In this document: positions 1-7,402 of the stretch, piece by piece
Layout of the letters: every line of letters starts with the position of its first letter
How positions within the stretch are numbered: the first letter of the stretch is position 1
Assembly: GCA_029245025.1 (NCBI GenBank)
Contig: JAQWQC010000004.1
Coordinates: 1 to 37,595, forward strand
Reading direction: 5' to 3'
Source of the DNA: Rhodospirillaceae bacterium
GTDB taxonomy: Bacteria > Pseudomonadota > Alphaproteobacteria > Rhodospirillales > Rhodospirillaceae
Length of the DNA: 37,595 nucleotides
Program-made: the position numbers and the translations under genes
Notes under the pieces: model-generated
Databases searched by the model: none
Seen by the model: the letters and a program-made list of their open reading frames with translations, nothing else
Told to the model about the DNA's origin: nothing

Positions 1-135
1 CAGCTGCGCGATGACGTTGTTTGGCTTCCCGTCGTAGAGTATCGAACACAATGGGCAGCACGCGAAGGTCTGGAAGGATTTATTTGGTATCCTGACAATG
101 GTTTACGATTTGCCGACCTAAGGTATGCCCAATGA
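1..135 (+). CDS. ABC transporter substrate-binding protein, family 5 (C-terminal end only)
   Basis: The first 44 codons of the window are open in frame 1 and end at a TGA (133-135) that overlaps the ATG of the next gene as ATGA. The fragment reads like the extreme C-terminus of a family 5 (oligopeptide/dipeptide/nickel) periplasmic solute-binding protein: a hydrophobic strand (VVWLPVVEY), a basic stretch, then an FIWYPDNGLRFADL-like ending. The assignment rests mainly on context, because two permeases and a fused ATPase of the same transporter class follow without gaps. Such a protein captures the solute in the periplasm and delivers it to the permeases. The start lies outside the window and the substrate cannot be inferred. 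Confidence 0.7.
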   Translation, partial: QLRDDVVWLPVVEYRTQWAAREGLEGFIWYPDNGLRFADLRYAQ

Positions 136-1160
136 TATGGCGTTTTACACTGCGCCGCCTTGCTGTCGGTTTTGTGCAACTCAGTGTCCTCGTGATTGCC
201 GTGTTCTTTTTGATCCGGCTCTTGCCAGCCGATCCGGTTGCACGATTTATTGGCATGAATGCTAGTCCAGAGGCATACGCCTTGGCCGAGCAGTCCCTTG
301 GGCTCGACTTGCCGGTGACAAGTCAGTTCGGAATATTTCTGTTGGGTGATGGTGATGAGGGAGATGGGCTGATCGGAGGGGACTTGGGCACCTCGTGGGT
401 TACCGGGTCTTCGGTAAATCAGGAGATCCGTCAGTTCCTGCCAGTTACGTTGGAGCTTATTACACTGTCCTTTCTGGTCGCCGTTGGTCTTGGGGTGCCG
501 ATCGGTGTGTTTGGCGCTGTGAACCCAGGAGGTGCGGCGGACAAAGGCACATTGATTTACGGCCTCTTTGCAGGCTCCCAACCTGAGTTCAGTTGGGGCA
601 TCATTTTTATATTTATTTTCTTCGTGATTCTTGGGGTCGCGCCCGGGCCACTCGGTCGATTATCGCCCCTCACTGACCCGCCTGATTTTGTAACAGGCGC
701 AATCACCATTGATGCGTTGCTGGCTGGCCGAGTAGATATTTTCTTGGAGGCTTTGTGGTATCTCAGCCTTCCTATTCTCACGTTGTCCTTTGTTTTGAGT
801 GGGCCGATCATAAAAATGGTTCGGGAGAACGTTGCGCAAACTATGAACGCTGATTTCATGTTTTATGGGCAGGCGGCGGGCTTGCCACGAAACGTGTTGG
901 CGCGCGATGCCCTGAGGGCAGCCTTCGCCCCCGCTCTAACTCTAATTGGTATTTTGTTTGGCTTCATGATCGGTGGCGCCGTTTTGATCGAGAGCATTTT
1001 CTCTATCAGTGGGTTGGGACAATACGCCATCAGATCAATTCTGGCTTTCGATTATCCTGCGATTCAAGGCGTTGTCCTGACGATCTCAGCTCTCACGTTA
1101 CTCATCTACCTTGCCATTGATGTGTGTCAGGCGTTACTCGACCCCCGGGTTTCAGTATGA
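132..1160 (+). CDS. ABC transporter permease, DppB/OppB family
   Basis: This 342-residue inner-membrane permease is one half of the translocation pore of a peptide/opine/nickel-class importer. The N-terminus has the family hallmark: a first transmembrane helix at about residues 9-30 (basic RRLA, then a long hydrophobic run) followed by LLPADPVARFIG, matching the usual FxxLRLxPGDP region. Further hydrophobic segments lie near 105-130, 150-175, 205-228, 268-290 and 318-335. The cytoplasmic EAA loop that contacts the ATPase is at about 240-262, around DFMFYGQAAGLPRNVLARDALR. It is translationally coupled by ATGA overlaps at both ends, to the binding protein upstream and the second permease downstream. 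Length is normal for the family. Substrate is unknown. Confidence 0.93.
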   Translation: MIWRFTLRRLAVGFVQLSVLVIAVFFLIRLLPADPVARFIGMNASPEAYALAEQSLGLDLPVTSQFGIFLLGDGDEGDGLIGGDLGTSWVTGSSVNQEIRQFLPVTLELITLSFLVAVGLGVPIGVFGAVNPGGAADKGTLIYGLFAGSQPEFSWGIIFIFIFFVILGVAPGPLGRLSPLTDPPDFVTGAITIDALLAGRVDIFLEALWYLSLPILTLSFVLSGPIIKMVRENVAQTMNADFMFYGQAAGLPRNVLARDALRAAFAPALTLIGILFGFMIGGAVLIESIFSISGLGQYAIRSILAFDYPAIQGVVLTISALTLLIYLAIDVCQALLDPRVSV

Positions 1161-2038
1161 GTGACCAAGGCTATCAAACTGAAGGTACTGGTTTGGGTGT
1201 GCTGGCCTGGATTGGCGTAAGTATTGTCTCGTTTGCTGTTTTCCTGGCCATGTTTTCCCCTTGGATAATTCCTTACGACCCGACGCAGGCGACAGAGAAT
1301 GTATCGATGCCGCCTCCACCTCTGTCGGCGTGGCCCTCACTTTTTTGGCAGACGATTGTTGATGGTGCCCCGGTGCCTCATTGGTTTGGGACGGATGCGT
1401 CTGGCTTAGATGTTTTTAGTAGAACAATTGAAGCCACCCGCACGGACCTTATCATCGCGCTAAGTGCCAATATTGTAAGCATTATTATTGGTGTTTCTTT
1501 AGGTGTCATTTCCGGTTACTACAAAAACTTGTGGACGGAAACGCTACTCAGAACATCAGATTTATTGCAGTCTTTCCCTGTCTTTATCACAGCCATGATA
1601 CTGGTTGCTCTAGCCGGGCGCTCTTGGGTGAACATCGTCCTAGCGATGTCGCTGCTATACGCTCCAATATATCTACGCTTGACTCGGTCAGAGGTTCTAG
1701 CCTTGCGCGAGCGTGGTTTTATTGAATCGGCTCGGTCATTGGGTAAGACAGAGTTTGCGATTGCTCGGCAACACATTTTCCCTAACGCGATTGGTTCGTC
1801 ACTGATTCAATTTTCGGTCACCATTGGATTCGCTATTTTGTTAACAGCGGGGCTGAGTTTCGTTGGTGCAGGTGTGCGCCCGCCGACCCCAGAGTGGGGG
1901 TCGATGATTGCGACGGGTGCCACTCAGCTCGTGTTGGGAGACTGGTGGCCTAGTTTGTTTCCCGGAATAGCGATCTCGGTAACCGTTTTCGGCTTTGCCA
2001 TATGCGGCCATGTGCTGGAGAAGCGCTATGGCCGATAG
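1157..2038 (+). CDS. ABC transporter permease, DppC/OppC family
   Basis: Second membrane subunit of the importer, 293 residues. I chose the ATG at 1157 over a more upstream in-frame start because it overlaps the previous stop (ATGA), the arrangement used throughout this operon. The N-terminal helix is at about residues 15-38, followed by the periplasmic region with HWFGTDASGLDVFSR, the characteristic GTDxxGRDxxSR motif of DppC proteins with Leu in place of Arg. The EAA loop is ESARSLGKTEFAIARQHIFPN (about 190-210), then SFVGAGVRPPTPEWGSMI, a strong family signature. Its 3' end overlaps the ATPase gene by 11 nt, so the subunits are probably made in a fixed ratio. Confidence 0.93.
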   Translation: MSDQGYQTEGTGLGVLAWIGVSIVSFAVFLAMFSPWIIPYDPTQATENVSMPPPPLSAWPSLFWQTIVDGAPVPHWFGTDASGLDVFSRTIEATRTDLIIALSANIVSIIIGVSLGVISGYYKNLWTETLLRTSDLLQSFPVFITAMILVALAGRSWVNIVLAMSLLYAPIYLRLTRSEVLALRERGFIESARSLGKTEFAIARQHIFPNAIGSSLIQFSVTIGFAILLTAGLSFVGAGVRPPTPEWGSMIATGATQLVLGDWWPSLFPGIAISVTVFGFAICGHVLEKRYGR

Positions 2039-3806
2039 CCAAAACACCGTGCTGTCGGCGCATGGTCTTTCCGTCGAATACGCAGATGACAGCCCCACGC
2101 TCGCCGACATAAACATAGACCTCAAAGCCGGAGAAATCGTTGGTTTAACTGGGGGAAGTGGCTCGGGGAAATCAACGCTAGCCTACGCTTTGCTGGCCCT
2201 TACCCGCCATAGTGCTCGTATCACAGGGGGGCGGGTTGAGTTCGGCAATCGTGATCTTTTGGCACTATCGGATATAGAGCTGGAACAAATTCGAGGGCGG
2301 GATATTGCCCTTATTGTTCAGAATCCACGCTCTGCTTTGCATCCTATGTACCAAGTCGGTCAGCAAATTAGCCGCGTCTACCAAACTCATGGAGGTTCTC
2401 GTGGGGCTATGGCGCAGCAACGTGCAATAGAAATGCTGCGTTTAGTTGGCATAAATGACCCGGAGCGGCGAGCCGATGCCTTTGTCCATGAACTATCTGG
2501 TGGTATGGCGCAGCGCGTATTGATTGCTCTCGCGCTTTCCACCAACCCCAAGATTTTGATTGCTGATGAACCAACCAGTGGATTGGATGTTACTGTTCAG
2601 GCTCAATTCCTTGACACGATGTGGGAGACCTCTCGGAAAACTGGCACGGCGATGATGCTGGTTACCCAAGAGCCCGGTATTTTAGCAAACTATTGTGACC
2701 GTGTGATCGAACTAGATGCGGGGCGCGTGATCAAAGATGTATCAGCGTCAGAATTTGTATATGGGTCGATACTTCAATCAACTGATTCTCCAGTCTCAGA
2801 TCAGAATGCTTGCCAAGTCGGCGAACCGCTCGTCATGGTCGAGGGGCTCAGAAAAACGTTTCCTTTGCGCGGGACCAAAAAAGTTGTTCAAGCTGTAGAC
2901 GATGTATCCCTTTCTCTATTTAAAGGAGAAAGTGTTGGTTTGGTTGGTGAGTCCGGATCCGGCAAGTCGACGGTTGGCCGATGCTTACTGAAGCTCTTAG
3001 AGTCTGATGCGGGCAAAATCACTTTTGATGGCCAGGACTTAACGGATGCAACCGGAGAGTCGTTGAGGCAACTCAGGCGACGGATCCAGATCGTCCAGCA
3101 GGATCCTTACGATAGTTTTGATCCACGCTGGACGATTGAGCAATCTTTGCGCGATCCGATAGAGATCCACAATATCGTTCCAATAGCCGACGCCAAAACA
3201 GCAATTGAGGACAGCCTCAACCGGGTGTCCGTCGAACTATCAACGCTGGCCCGACGACCAAAGGATGTGAGCGCTGGAGTGCTGCAGCGGATCGCTATCG
3301 CCCGCGCTTTACTCACGAAGCCTGATTTCTTGGTCCTAGATGAGCCGACCTCGATGCTCGCGCCGCAAGGCAGGCATATTATTCTCGACGTCCTTAAGCA
3401 GCTCCGCACGGACCTGGACTTGTCATACCTTTTGATTTCTCATGACCTGACGTCTGTCGCATCTGCATGTGATCGAGTTGTAGTGATGTACCTCGGACAG
3501 GTCGTGGAGGTTGGCCCCACATCCGACATTTTCTCCAAGCCCGCGCACCCCTATACGAAAGCGTTGATTGGAGCGCACTTAGAGGAAAGCCCACAAACAC
3601 GGCGTGTCGATAAATCCGATAGACTAGACCTTGAAGGAGAAATCCCTAGTCCAATTGATCTTCCGGTCGGGTGTTATTTGGCAACACGGTGTCTACAAGC
3701 GAAGGGCGCCTGTCATACAGAGCGCCAAGAACTTGAAAAATTAAATAGTCATCATGATGTGAGATGTATGCGTGCGAGCGAAATAGAGCTCGACGAAGCA
3801 AGTTAA
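2028..3806 (+). CDS. fused double ATP-binding subunit (DppD-DppF type) of the importer
   Basis: This 592-residue protein joins both nucleotide-binding domains (NBDs) of the importer. The ATG at 2028 gives MADSQN and an 11-nt overlap with the permease gene. NBD1 has Walker A GGSGSGKST (42-50), Q-loop VQNP, signature LSGGM (156-160) and Walker B ILIADEPTSGLD. NBD2 has Walker A GESGSGKST (307-315), Q-loop VQQDP, Walker B FLVLDEPTS and H-loop ISHD (His472). Two deviations stand out. The NBD1 H-loop reads VTQE, with Gln214 in place of His. The NBD2 signature is VSAGV (414-418), followed by a D-loop SMLAPQ instead of the usual SALDxxxQ. In a head-to-tail dimer these belong to the same composite ATP site, so one site is probably non-hydrolytic. 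The C-terminal oligopeptide-transporter extension is present, with three cysteines near its end. Confidence 0.92.
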   Translation: MADSQNTVLSAHGLSVEYADDSPTLADINIDLKAGEIVGLTGGSGSGKSTLAYALLALTRHSARITGGRVEFGNRDLLALSDIELEQIRGRDIALIVQNPRSALHPMYQVGQQISRVYQTHGGSRGAMAQQRAIEMLRLVGINDPERRADAFVHELSGGMAQRVLIALALSTNPKILIADEPTSGLDVTVQAQFLDTMWETSRKTGTAMMLVTQEPGILANYCDRVIELDAGRVIKDVSASEFVYGSILQSTDSPVSDQNACQVGEPLVMVEGLRKTFPLRGTKKVVQAVDDVSLSLFKGESVGLVGESGSGKSTVGRCLLKLLESDAGKITFDGQDLTDATGESLRQLRRRIQIVQQDPYDSFDPRWTIEQSLRDPIEIHNIVPIADAKTAIEDSLNRVSVELSTLARRPKDVSAGVLQRIAIARALLTKPDFLVLDEPTSMLAPQGRHIILDVLKQLRTDLDLSYLLISHDLTSVASACDRVVVMYLGQVVEVGPTSDIFSKPAHPYTKALIGAHLEESPQTRRVDKSDRLDLEGEIPSPIDLPVGCYLATRCLQAKGACHTERQELEKLNSHHDVRCMRASEIELDEAS

Positions 3807-3809
3807 AGT

Positions 3810-5420
3810 ATGAGCGATAATTTCGATTATATTATTGTTGGGGCTGGGGCAGCCGGTTGTCTTCTTGCAAACCGGTTGTCGGTAGATTCGAAAAATAGTG
3901 TTCTCCTTCTTGAGGCGGGTGGAACGGATTGGAATCCTCTCATTCGTATGCCTCTTGTTGCCGGGCTTCTCTATTTTACCCCGTCGCTCAATTGGGGTTA
4001 TAGCACTGCACCTCAAAAGGGCTTGCAGGACCGCCGTATAAAATGGCCTCGCGGAAAGGTACTGGGTGGGTCTACGGCTATCAACGGCATGATGTACATG
4101 CGCGGCCAATCTCAGGATTATGACGACTGGCGTCAGGCAGGGCTAGATGGTTGGTCCTATGACGATGTTCTTCCGTTCTTTAAGTCCTTTGAGAAGAATG
4201 CGAACCATAAAGCAGATGATAAATATCATGGTCGTGAGGGTGAACTTCATACTGAAAAAGCAAAAGCGGAGCATCCGCTCTACAATGCGTGGCTGGAGTG
4301 CGCGCGGGCTGCTGGTCACATTGAGAACGACGACTTTAATGGCGAAAAACAGGAGGGAGTCGGGGCCTACGACTTCAATATCAAAAACGGTAATCGGGTT
4401 TCTGCTTCTGCAGCGTTTCTTGATCCAGTGCGCGGTCGTAAAAATTTAAAAGTGGTAACGCGGGCGCAAGCCCGACGGTTAACGTTTACGAACGGCGTTT
4501 GCACGGGCCTCGAATGCCAGGAAGGTGATCAAACAAAAATTTACTCAGCGAAGCGTGAAGTCATTTTGGCTTGCGGCGCAGTTAATTCGCCCCAACTGCT
4601 CCAGCTCTCCGGCATAGGCGACGGCACCGCTCTTCAGAAATTCGATATTCCGATAGTCGTCGATCGGCCTGCCGTTGGGCAAAATCTGCAAGACCATATT
4701 GGCGTCTATCTTCAGCATAAGTGTTTGGAACCAATCACTCTTTTCGGGTTGATGCGGCCTGACAGGGCGATCTTTGCTGGATTGCAGCAGATGTTATTTG
4801 GCACAGGCCCAGCGGCAGCTGTGCCTTTAGAAGTCGGTGGTTTTTTAAAGACGAGATCAGAGCTTTATCGACCAGATGTTCATGTCACGTTCGTCCCTGG
4901 GCTGTCATTAGCGACCACACAAGCGGGGCAAATGCAGCATGGCTTCTTGACCAATGTGTATCAACTGAGACCCAAGAGCAAAGGGTCGGTGACCCTCATA
5001 TCTTCTAACCCACTGCATAAGCCGTGCATTGATCCGAAATACTTGAGTGATCCCGATGACATTGCGTGTCTGCGCGATGGCGTGCGGTTGATCAGAAATA
5101 TTGCTGAGCAGGCTCCATTGGAACCGTACAGAGGAGATGAGTTATCGCCGGGTGTTGATGCGGTAAGCGACGACCAAATTAACGATTGGATCAGGGGGTC
5201 TGTGGATACGATTTTTCATCCCGTTGGTACGTGTCGAATGGGTTCGGATGAAAGTGCCGTATTAGATGAGCAATTGCGGGTCAGAGGTGTAAAGAACCTT
5301 CGGGTTATTGACGCATCCGCGATGCCAAATATCCCAAGTGGTAATACTAGTGTGCCGACAATGATGATCGCAGAAAAAGGTGCGGCTATGATTCAAAAAA
5401 ATCGATATCAAAAAACTTGA
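3810..5420 (+). CDS. GMC-family FAD-dependent oxidoreductase (choline dehydrogenase-like)
   Basis: A 536-residue glucose-methanol-choline family flavoenzyme, expected to oxidise an alcohol group to an aldehyde or ketone in the cytoplasm. The FAD dinucleotide motif DYIIVGAGAAGCLLANRL is near the N-terminus, with the ribose-binding Glu in LLLEAGG. GMC signature 1 is seen as RGKVLGGSTAINGMMYMRG (about 75-93), signature 2 as GAVNSPQLLQLSGIG (about 256-270). The catalytic His lies in HPVGTCRMG, and the C-terminal PSGNTSVPTMMIAEK carries the second active-site residue, Asn. It starts 3 bp after the ABC ATPase and is probably cotranscribed, so its substrate may be the imported compound or a derivative. 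Its last codons run into an unrelated HA-repeat fragment read in another frame, so the final residues (about NRYQKT) may not be ancestral. Confidence 0.93.
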   Translation: MSDNFDYIIVGAGAAGCLLANRLSVDSKNSVLLLEAGGTDWNPLIRMPLVAGLLYFTPSLNWGYSTAPQKGLQDRRIKWPRGKVLGGSTAINGMMYMRGQSQDYDDWRQAGLDGWSYDDVLPFFKSFEKNANHKADDKYHGREGELHTEKAKAEHPLYNAWLECARAAGHIENDDFNGEKQEGVGAYDFNIKNGNRVSASAAFLDPVRGRKNLKVVTRAQARRLTFTNGVCTGLECQEGDQTKIYSAKREVILACGAVNSPQLLQLSGIGDGTALQKFDIPIVVDRPAVGQNLQDHIGVYLQHKCLEPITLFGLMRPDRAIFAGLQQMLFGTGPAAAVPLEVGGFLKTRSELYRPDVHVTFVPGLSLATTQAGQMQHGFLTNVYQLRPKSKGSVTLISSNPLHKPCIDPKYLSDPDDIACLRDGVRLIRNIAEQAPLEPYRGDELSPGVDAVSDDQINDWIRGSVDTIFHPVGTCRMGSDESAVLDEQLRVRGVKNLRVIDASAMPNIPSGNTSVPTMMIAEKGAAMIQKNRYQKT

Positions 5421-5676
5421 GGACCTGGGCTTTGTCTGGGATCGGAATGAATTCGACTGGACTAATGGCTACGAGCACCTCAAGGCTTACAAGGAACGCG
5501 AGGGCGATTGCTTAGTTCCAAAGAGATATAAAACCGATGATGGTCCCAAGCTCGGCTACTGGTGCGGTACACAACGAGCAGATTATAAGGCTGGACGTCT
5601 TTCCGGTGACCGGATAGCGAAGCTCAATGCGCTTGGTTTCGATTGGGGAAAAGCTAAAGGCTCTAAGGAAGCATAA
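5392..5676 (+). pseudogene. remnant of a helicase-associated (HA) domain repeat protein
   Basis: Frame 1 is open from just after a TGA at 5389 to TAA at 5674-5676 and encodes the end of one HA repeat (IKKLEDLGFVW) followed by a complete repeat (GYEHLKAYKEREG, then YKTDDG, LGYWCGTQRADYKAG, and ALGFDW). The aromatic/charged pattern is that of the helicase-associated domain. No ATG, GTG or TTG start is available in frame, and the beginning overlaps the 3' end of the GMC gene in another frame. It is therefore best read as the truncated 3' end of a longer HA-repeat gene left by a deletion or recombination. It is clearly related to the intact HA protein gene at 34161-34901. Confidence 0.75.
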
Positions 5677-5697
5677 GGCTAAGAGCCGTCGCCCTCT

Positions 5698-5734
5698 AAG
5701 GGTGATTCTAACTGCCATAGATAGAATCATCCTT
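5698..5734. repeat. 13-bp imperfect inverted repeat (stem-loop), half repeated at 5745
   Basis: AAGGGTGATTCTA (5698-5710) pairs with TAGAATCATCCTT (5722-5734) across an 11-nt loop, with one G-T wobble. The stem could extend further with a single-base bulge. The sequence GGTGATTCTAACTGCC (5701-5716) recurs as GGTAATTCTAACTGCT at 5745-5760, with 14 of 16 bases identical. There is no T-run after the stem, so a terminator is unlikely. It could be the edge of a small repeat element linked to the HA remnant, or an mRNA hairpin. Confidence 0.55.
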
Positions 5735-5827
5735 TAGATGTAGGGGTAATTCTAACTGCTAACAGGGGTCGTTACTGGGGGGGTAGCGAGGGGGGCTGAG
5801 TCAAACATGACTAAAGCCGACCGCCTG

Positions 5828-5853
5828 TAACCCCTTAAAACTGGGGGTTTTTC
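5828..5853 (+). terminator. rho-independent terminator of the ABC/GMC operon side
   Basis: AACCCC and GGGGTT form a stem around a loop rich in T and A (TTAAAACTG), followed directly by a T-run (TTTTT) on the plus strand. It ends where the tRNA-Pro 3' CCA begins on the other strand. It would stop transcription from the ABC/GMC operon before it runs antisense into the tRNA. On the minus strand no T-run follows, so it is probably one-directional. Confidence 0.65.
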
Positions 5854-5930
5854 TGGTCGGAGTGAGAAGATTCGAACTTCCGGCCCCTGCCTCCCGAAGG
5901 CAGTGCTCTACCTGGCTGAGCTACACTCCG
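5854..5930 (-). tRNA. tRNA-Pro (anticodon CGG)
   Basis: Read on the minus strand, a 77-nt cloverleaf folds completely: acceptor CGGAGTG/CACTCCG, D-arm with TAGCTCAGCCAGGTAGAGC, anticodon stem CTGCC/GGCAG with loop TTCGGGA (anticodon CGG, decoding CCG), and T-arm GGAAGTTCGAATCTTC. The discriminator A and 3' CCA are encoded. The tRNA lies downstream of the ispB-like gene on the same strand and has its own promoter-like sequence. Confidence 0.95.
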
Positions 5931-5978
5931 TCCCGGCGTCGCCCCCCTACCTTTTAAGGTGGGTGCTACGCGGTCCGG

Positions 5979-6007
5979 CTTATACCGCTGGCTCGGTTTT
6001 GGCGCAA
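5979..6007 (-). promoter_or_regulatory. promoter for tRNA-Pro
   Basis: On the minus strand TTGCGC (6002-6007) and TATAAG (5979-5984) are separated by exactly 17 bp, giving a sigma70-type promoter about 40 nt upstream of the mature tRNA 5' end. Between promoter and tRNA a short inverted repeat (ACCTT/AAGGT, near 5948-5962) may help 5' processing or be coincidental. Confidence 0.5.
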
Positions 6008-6025
6008 GATGGGCCCTTAGCGGGC

Positions 6026-7045
6026 CTAGTAGGCCCGCTTTATGCAGAAGTCGATAATGTCGACAAGGATTGTCTTTACCGGGCTGTCGGGGAAGATACC
6101 TAGCGCGTCTCGCGCAACATCGCCGTAGTGTTGGGCCCGGTGAATTGTGTCGGTCAGGCTGCCATGTTTTTCCATAAGGCTGAGAGCATGCGCGAGTTCT
6201 TCTTCACTTTGTTCAAGGTCGTGAAGACAGCGATGCCAAAAGGCGCGTTCTTCATCGTCCCCACGGCGGAAAGCAAGAATCACGGGCAGAGTGATTTTTC
6301 CTTCGCGGAAATCGTCACCAATCGTTTTGCCGAGTTCAGCCTGTTTCGCTGAATAGTCGAGTACGTCGTCAATGAGTTGAAAGGCGATGCCCAGGTTGAG
6401 CCCATAGACTTGCAGTGCTTCCTCTTCCACTTTAGGCCGGTCAGCAACGACCGCACCGATCCGTGCTGCGGCGGCAAACAATTCGGCGGTTTTCGCCTGA
6501 ACTACCTCTAGGTACTGCGCTTCGCTGGTTTCCGTGTCGTTGGTGGTCATTAACTGATGGACTTCGCCTTCAGCGATGATCGAAGACGCACGAGAAAGAA
6601 TGCCCAGTACTTTGAGGGATCCGTCTTCAACCATCAGTTCGAAGGCACGGCTAAAGAGGAAGTCTCCTACGAGCACGCTAGGCTGATTGCCCCACAACGT
6701 GTTGGCGCTGGATTGTCCACGGCGCAACTCACTGTCGTCTACCACGTCATCGTGGAGCAGCGTAGCCGTGTGTATGAACTCAACACAGGTCGCCAATTTG
6801 ATGTGGCGTTTCTTCGCGTACCCACACAGCTTCGCTGCGGCTAGGGTGAGCAGGGGGCGTAATCGCTTGCCACCAGCGGCCACTATATGTCCGGCGAGTT
6901 GAGGGATTAGAGCGACCGGACTGTGCATCCGGTCGACAATTGTTTGATTGACGGCCTTTAGGTCCTCTTCCACGAGCGCTATTAGCGCATCAAGTGGTTC
7001 TGCTGGTCCGGCCCGCCTGTTATCTAGTTGAACGATGGTCGCCAC
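6026..7045 (-). CDS. ispB: long-chain polyprenyl diphosphate synthase (octaprenyl/decaprenyl type)
   Basis: A 339-residue trans-prenyltransferase that condenses isopentenyl diphosphate onto an allylic primer to build the ubiquinone side chain. The first aspartate-rich motif is LLHDDVVDD (about 97-104), followed by the family's RRG, and the second is LIDDVLD (about 224-230). Upstream GGKRLRP (58-64) binds isopentenyl diphosphate. The residues just before the first Asp-rich motif are small (TATLL), which favours long chains. Length and N-terminus match bacterial octaprenyl or decaprenyl synthases; the exact chain length cannot be read from sequence. The gene diverges from the DUF2007 gene and is followed by tRNA-Pro on the same strand. 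Confidence 0.93.
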   Translation of the reverse strand: MATIVQLDNRRAGPAEPLDALIALVEEDLKAVNQTIVDRMHSPVALIPQLAGHIVAAGGKRLRPLLTLAAAKLCGYAKKRHIKLATCVEFIHTATLLHDDVVDDSELRRGQSSANTLWGNQPSVLVGDFLFSRAFELMVEDGSLKVLGILSRASSIIAEGEVHQLMTTNDTETSEAQYLEVVQAKTAELFAAAARIGAVVADRPKVEEEALQVYGLNLGIAFQLIDDVLDYSAKQAELGKTIGDDFREGKITLPVILAFRRGDDEERAFWHRCLHDLEQSEEELAHALSLMEKHGSLTDTIHRAQHYGDVARDALGIFPDSPVKTILVDIIDFCIKRAY

Positions 7046-7186
7046 AAGAGACTACCCTTTACTTTGTGCTTAATCTTGCCGTCTGGCCCTTCTGCTACAA
7101 AGCATAAATGCCTCGCTGCGGTGGAGCAAGCAAGCCGCGCGCCCCGGGCCTTGCCATTTCTAGCATCAGGCCTCACCGTGCAGTCC

Positions 7187-7402
7187 ATGAAAGAACTCAT
7201 CCGCACCACTGATATTGTCGTGATGTCCGCTCTTAAAGCGGCCTTGTCCGCTGAAGGAATCGAAGCCTTCGAGTTTGACGGTGATATCTCGAGCACCTAC
7301 GGCGGCATAGACCCCTTTCCTCGCCGTCTTATGGTGCGGGCCGAGGATTACGAACCCGCCACTGAGGTGGCACGTGCCATTTGTCCTGATTATGTGCAAT
7401 GA
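7187..7402 (+). CDS. DUF2007 family small protein
   Basis: A 71-residue protein matching the DUF2007 pattern: MKELIRTTDIVVMSALKAAL, a short helix-strand segment AEGIEAFEFD, then the conserved PRRLMVRAEDYEPA. These small ferredoxin-fold-like proteins are called putative signal-transducing proteins, but no biochemical role is established. I chose the ATG at 7187; an in-frame open stretch reaches back to 7028 but has no family similarity and overlaps the divergent promoter region. Its stop overlaps the next gene's ATG (ATGA), so it is translationally coupled to the methyltransferase, as in many alphaproteobacteria. Confidence 0.85.
   Translation: MKELIRTTDIVVMSALKAALSAEGIEAFEFDGDISSTYGGIDPFPRRLMVRAEDYEPATEVARAICPDYVQ

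Noticed and set aside
5854-5930. tRNA-Pro as the attachment site of an integrated element
   Set aside because: No second copy of the tRNA 3' end and no integrase gene were seen in the window, so the idea has no direct support.
7028-7186. Longer N-terminus for the DUF2007 protein
   Set aside because: The extension overlaps the divergent ispB start, has no family similarity, and the ATG at 7187 begins exactly where the family begins.
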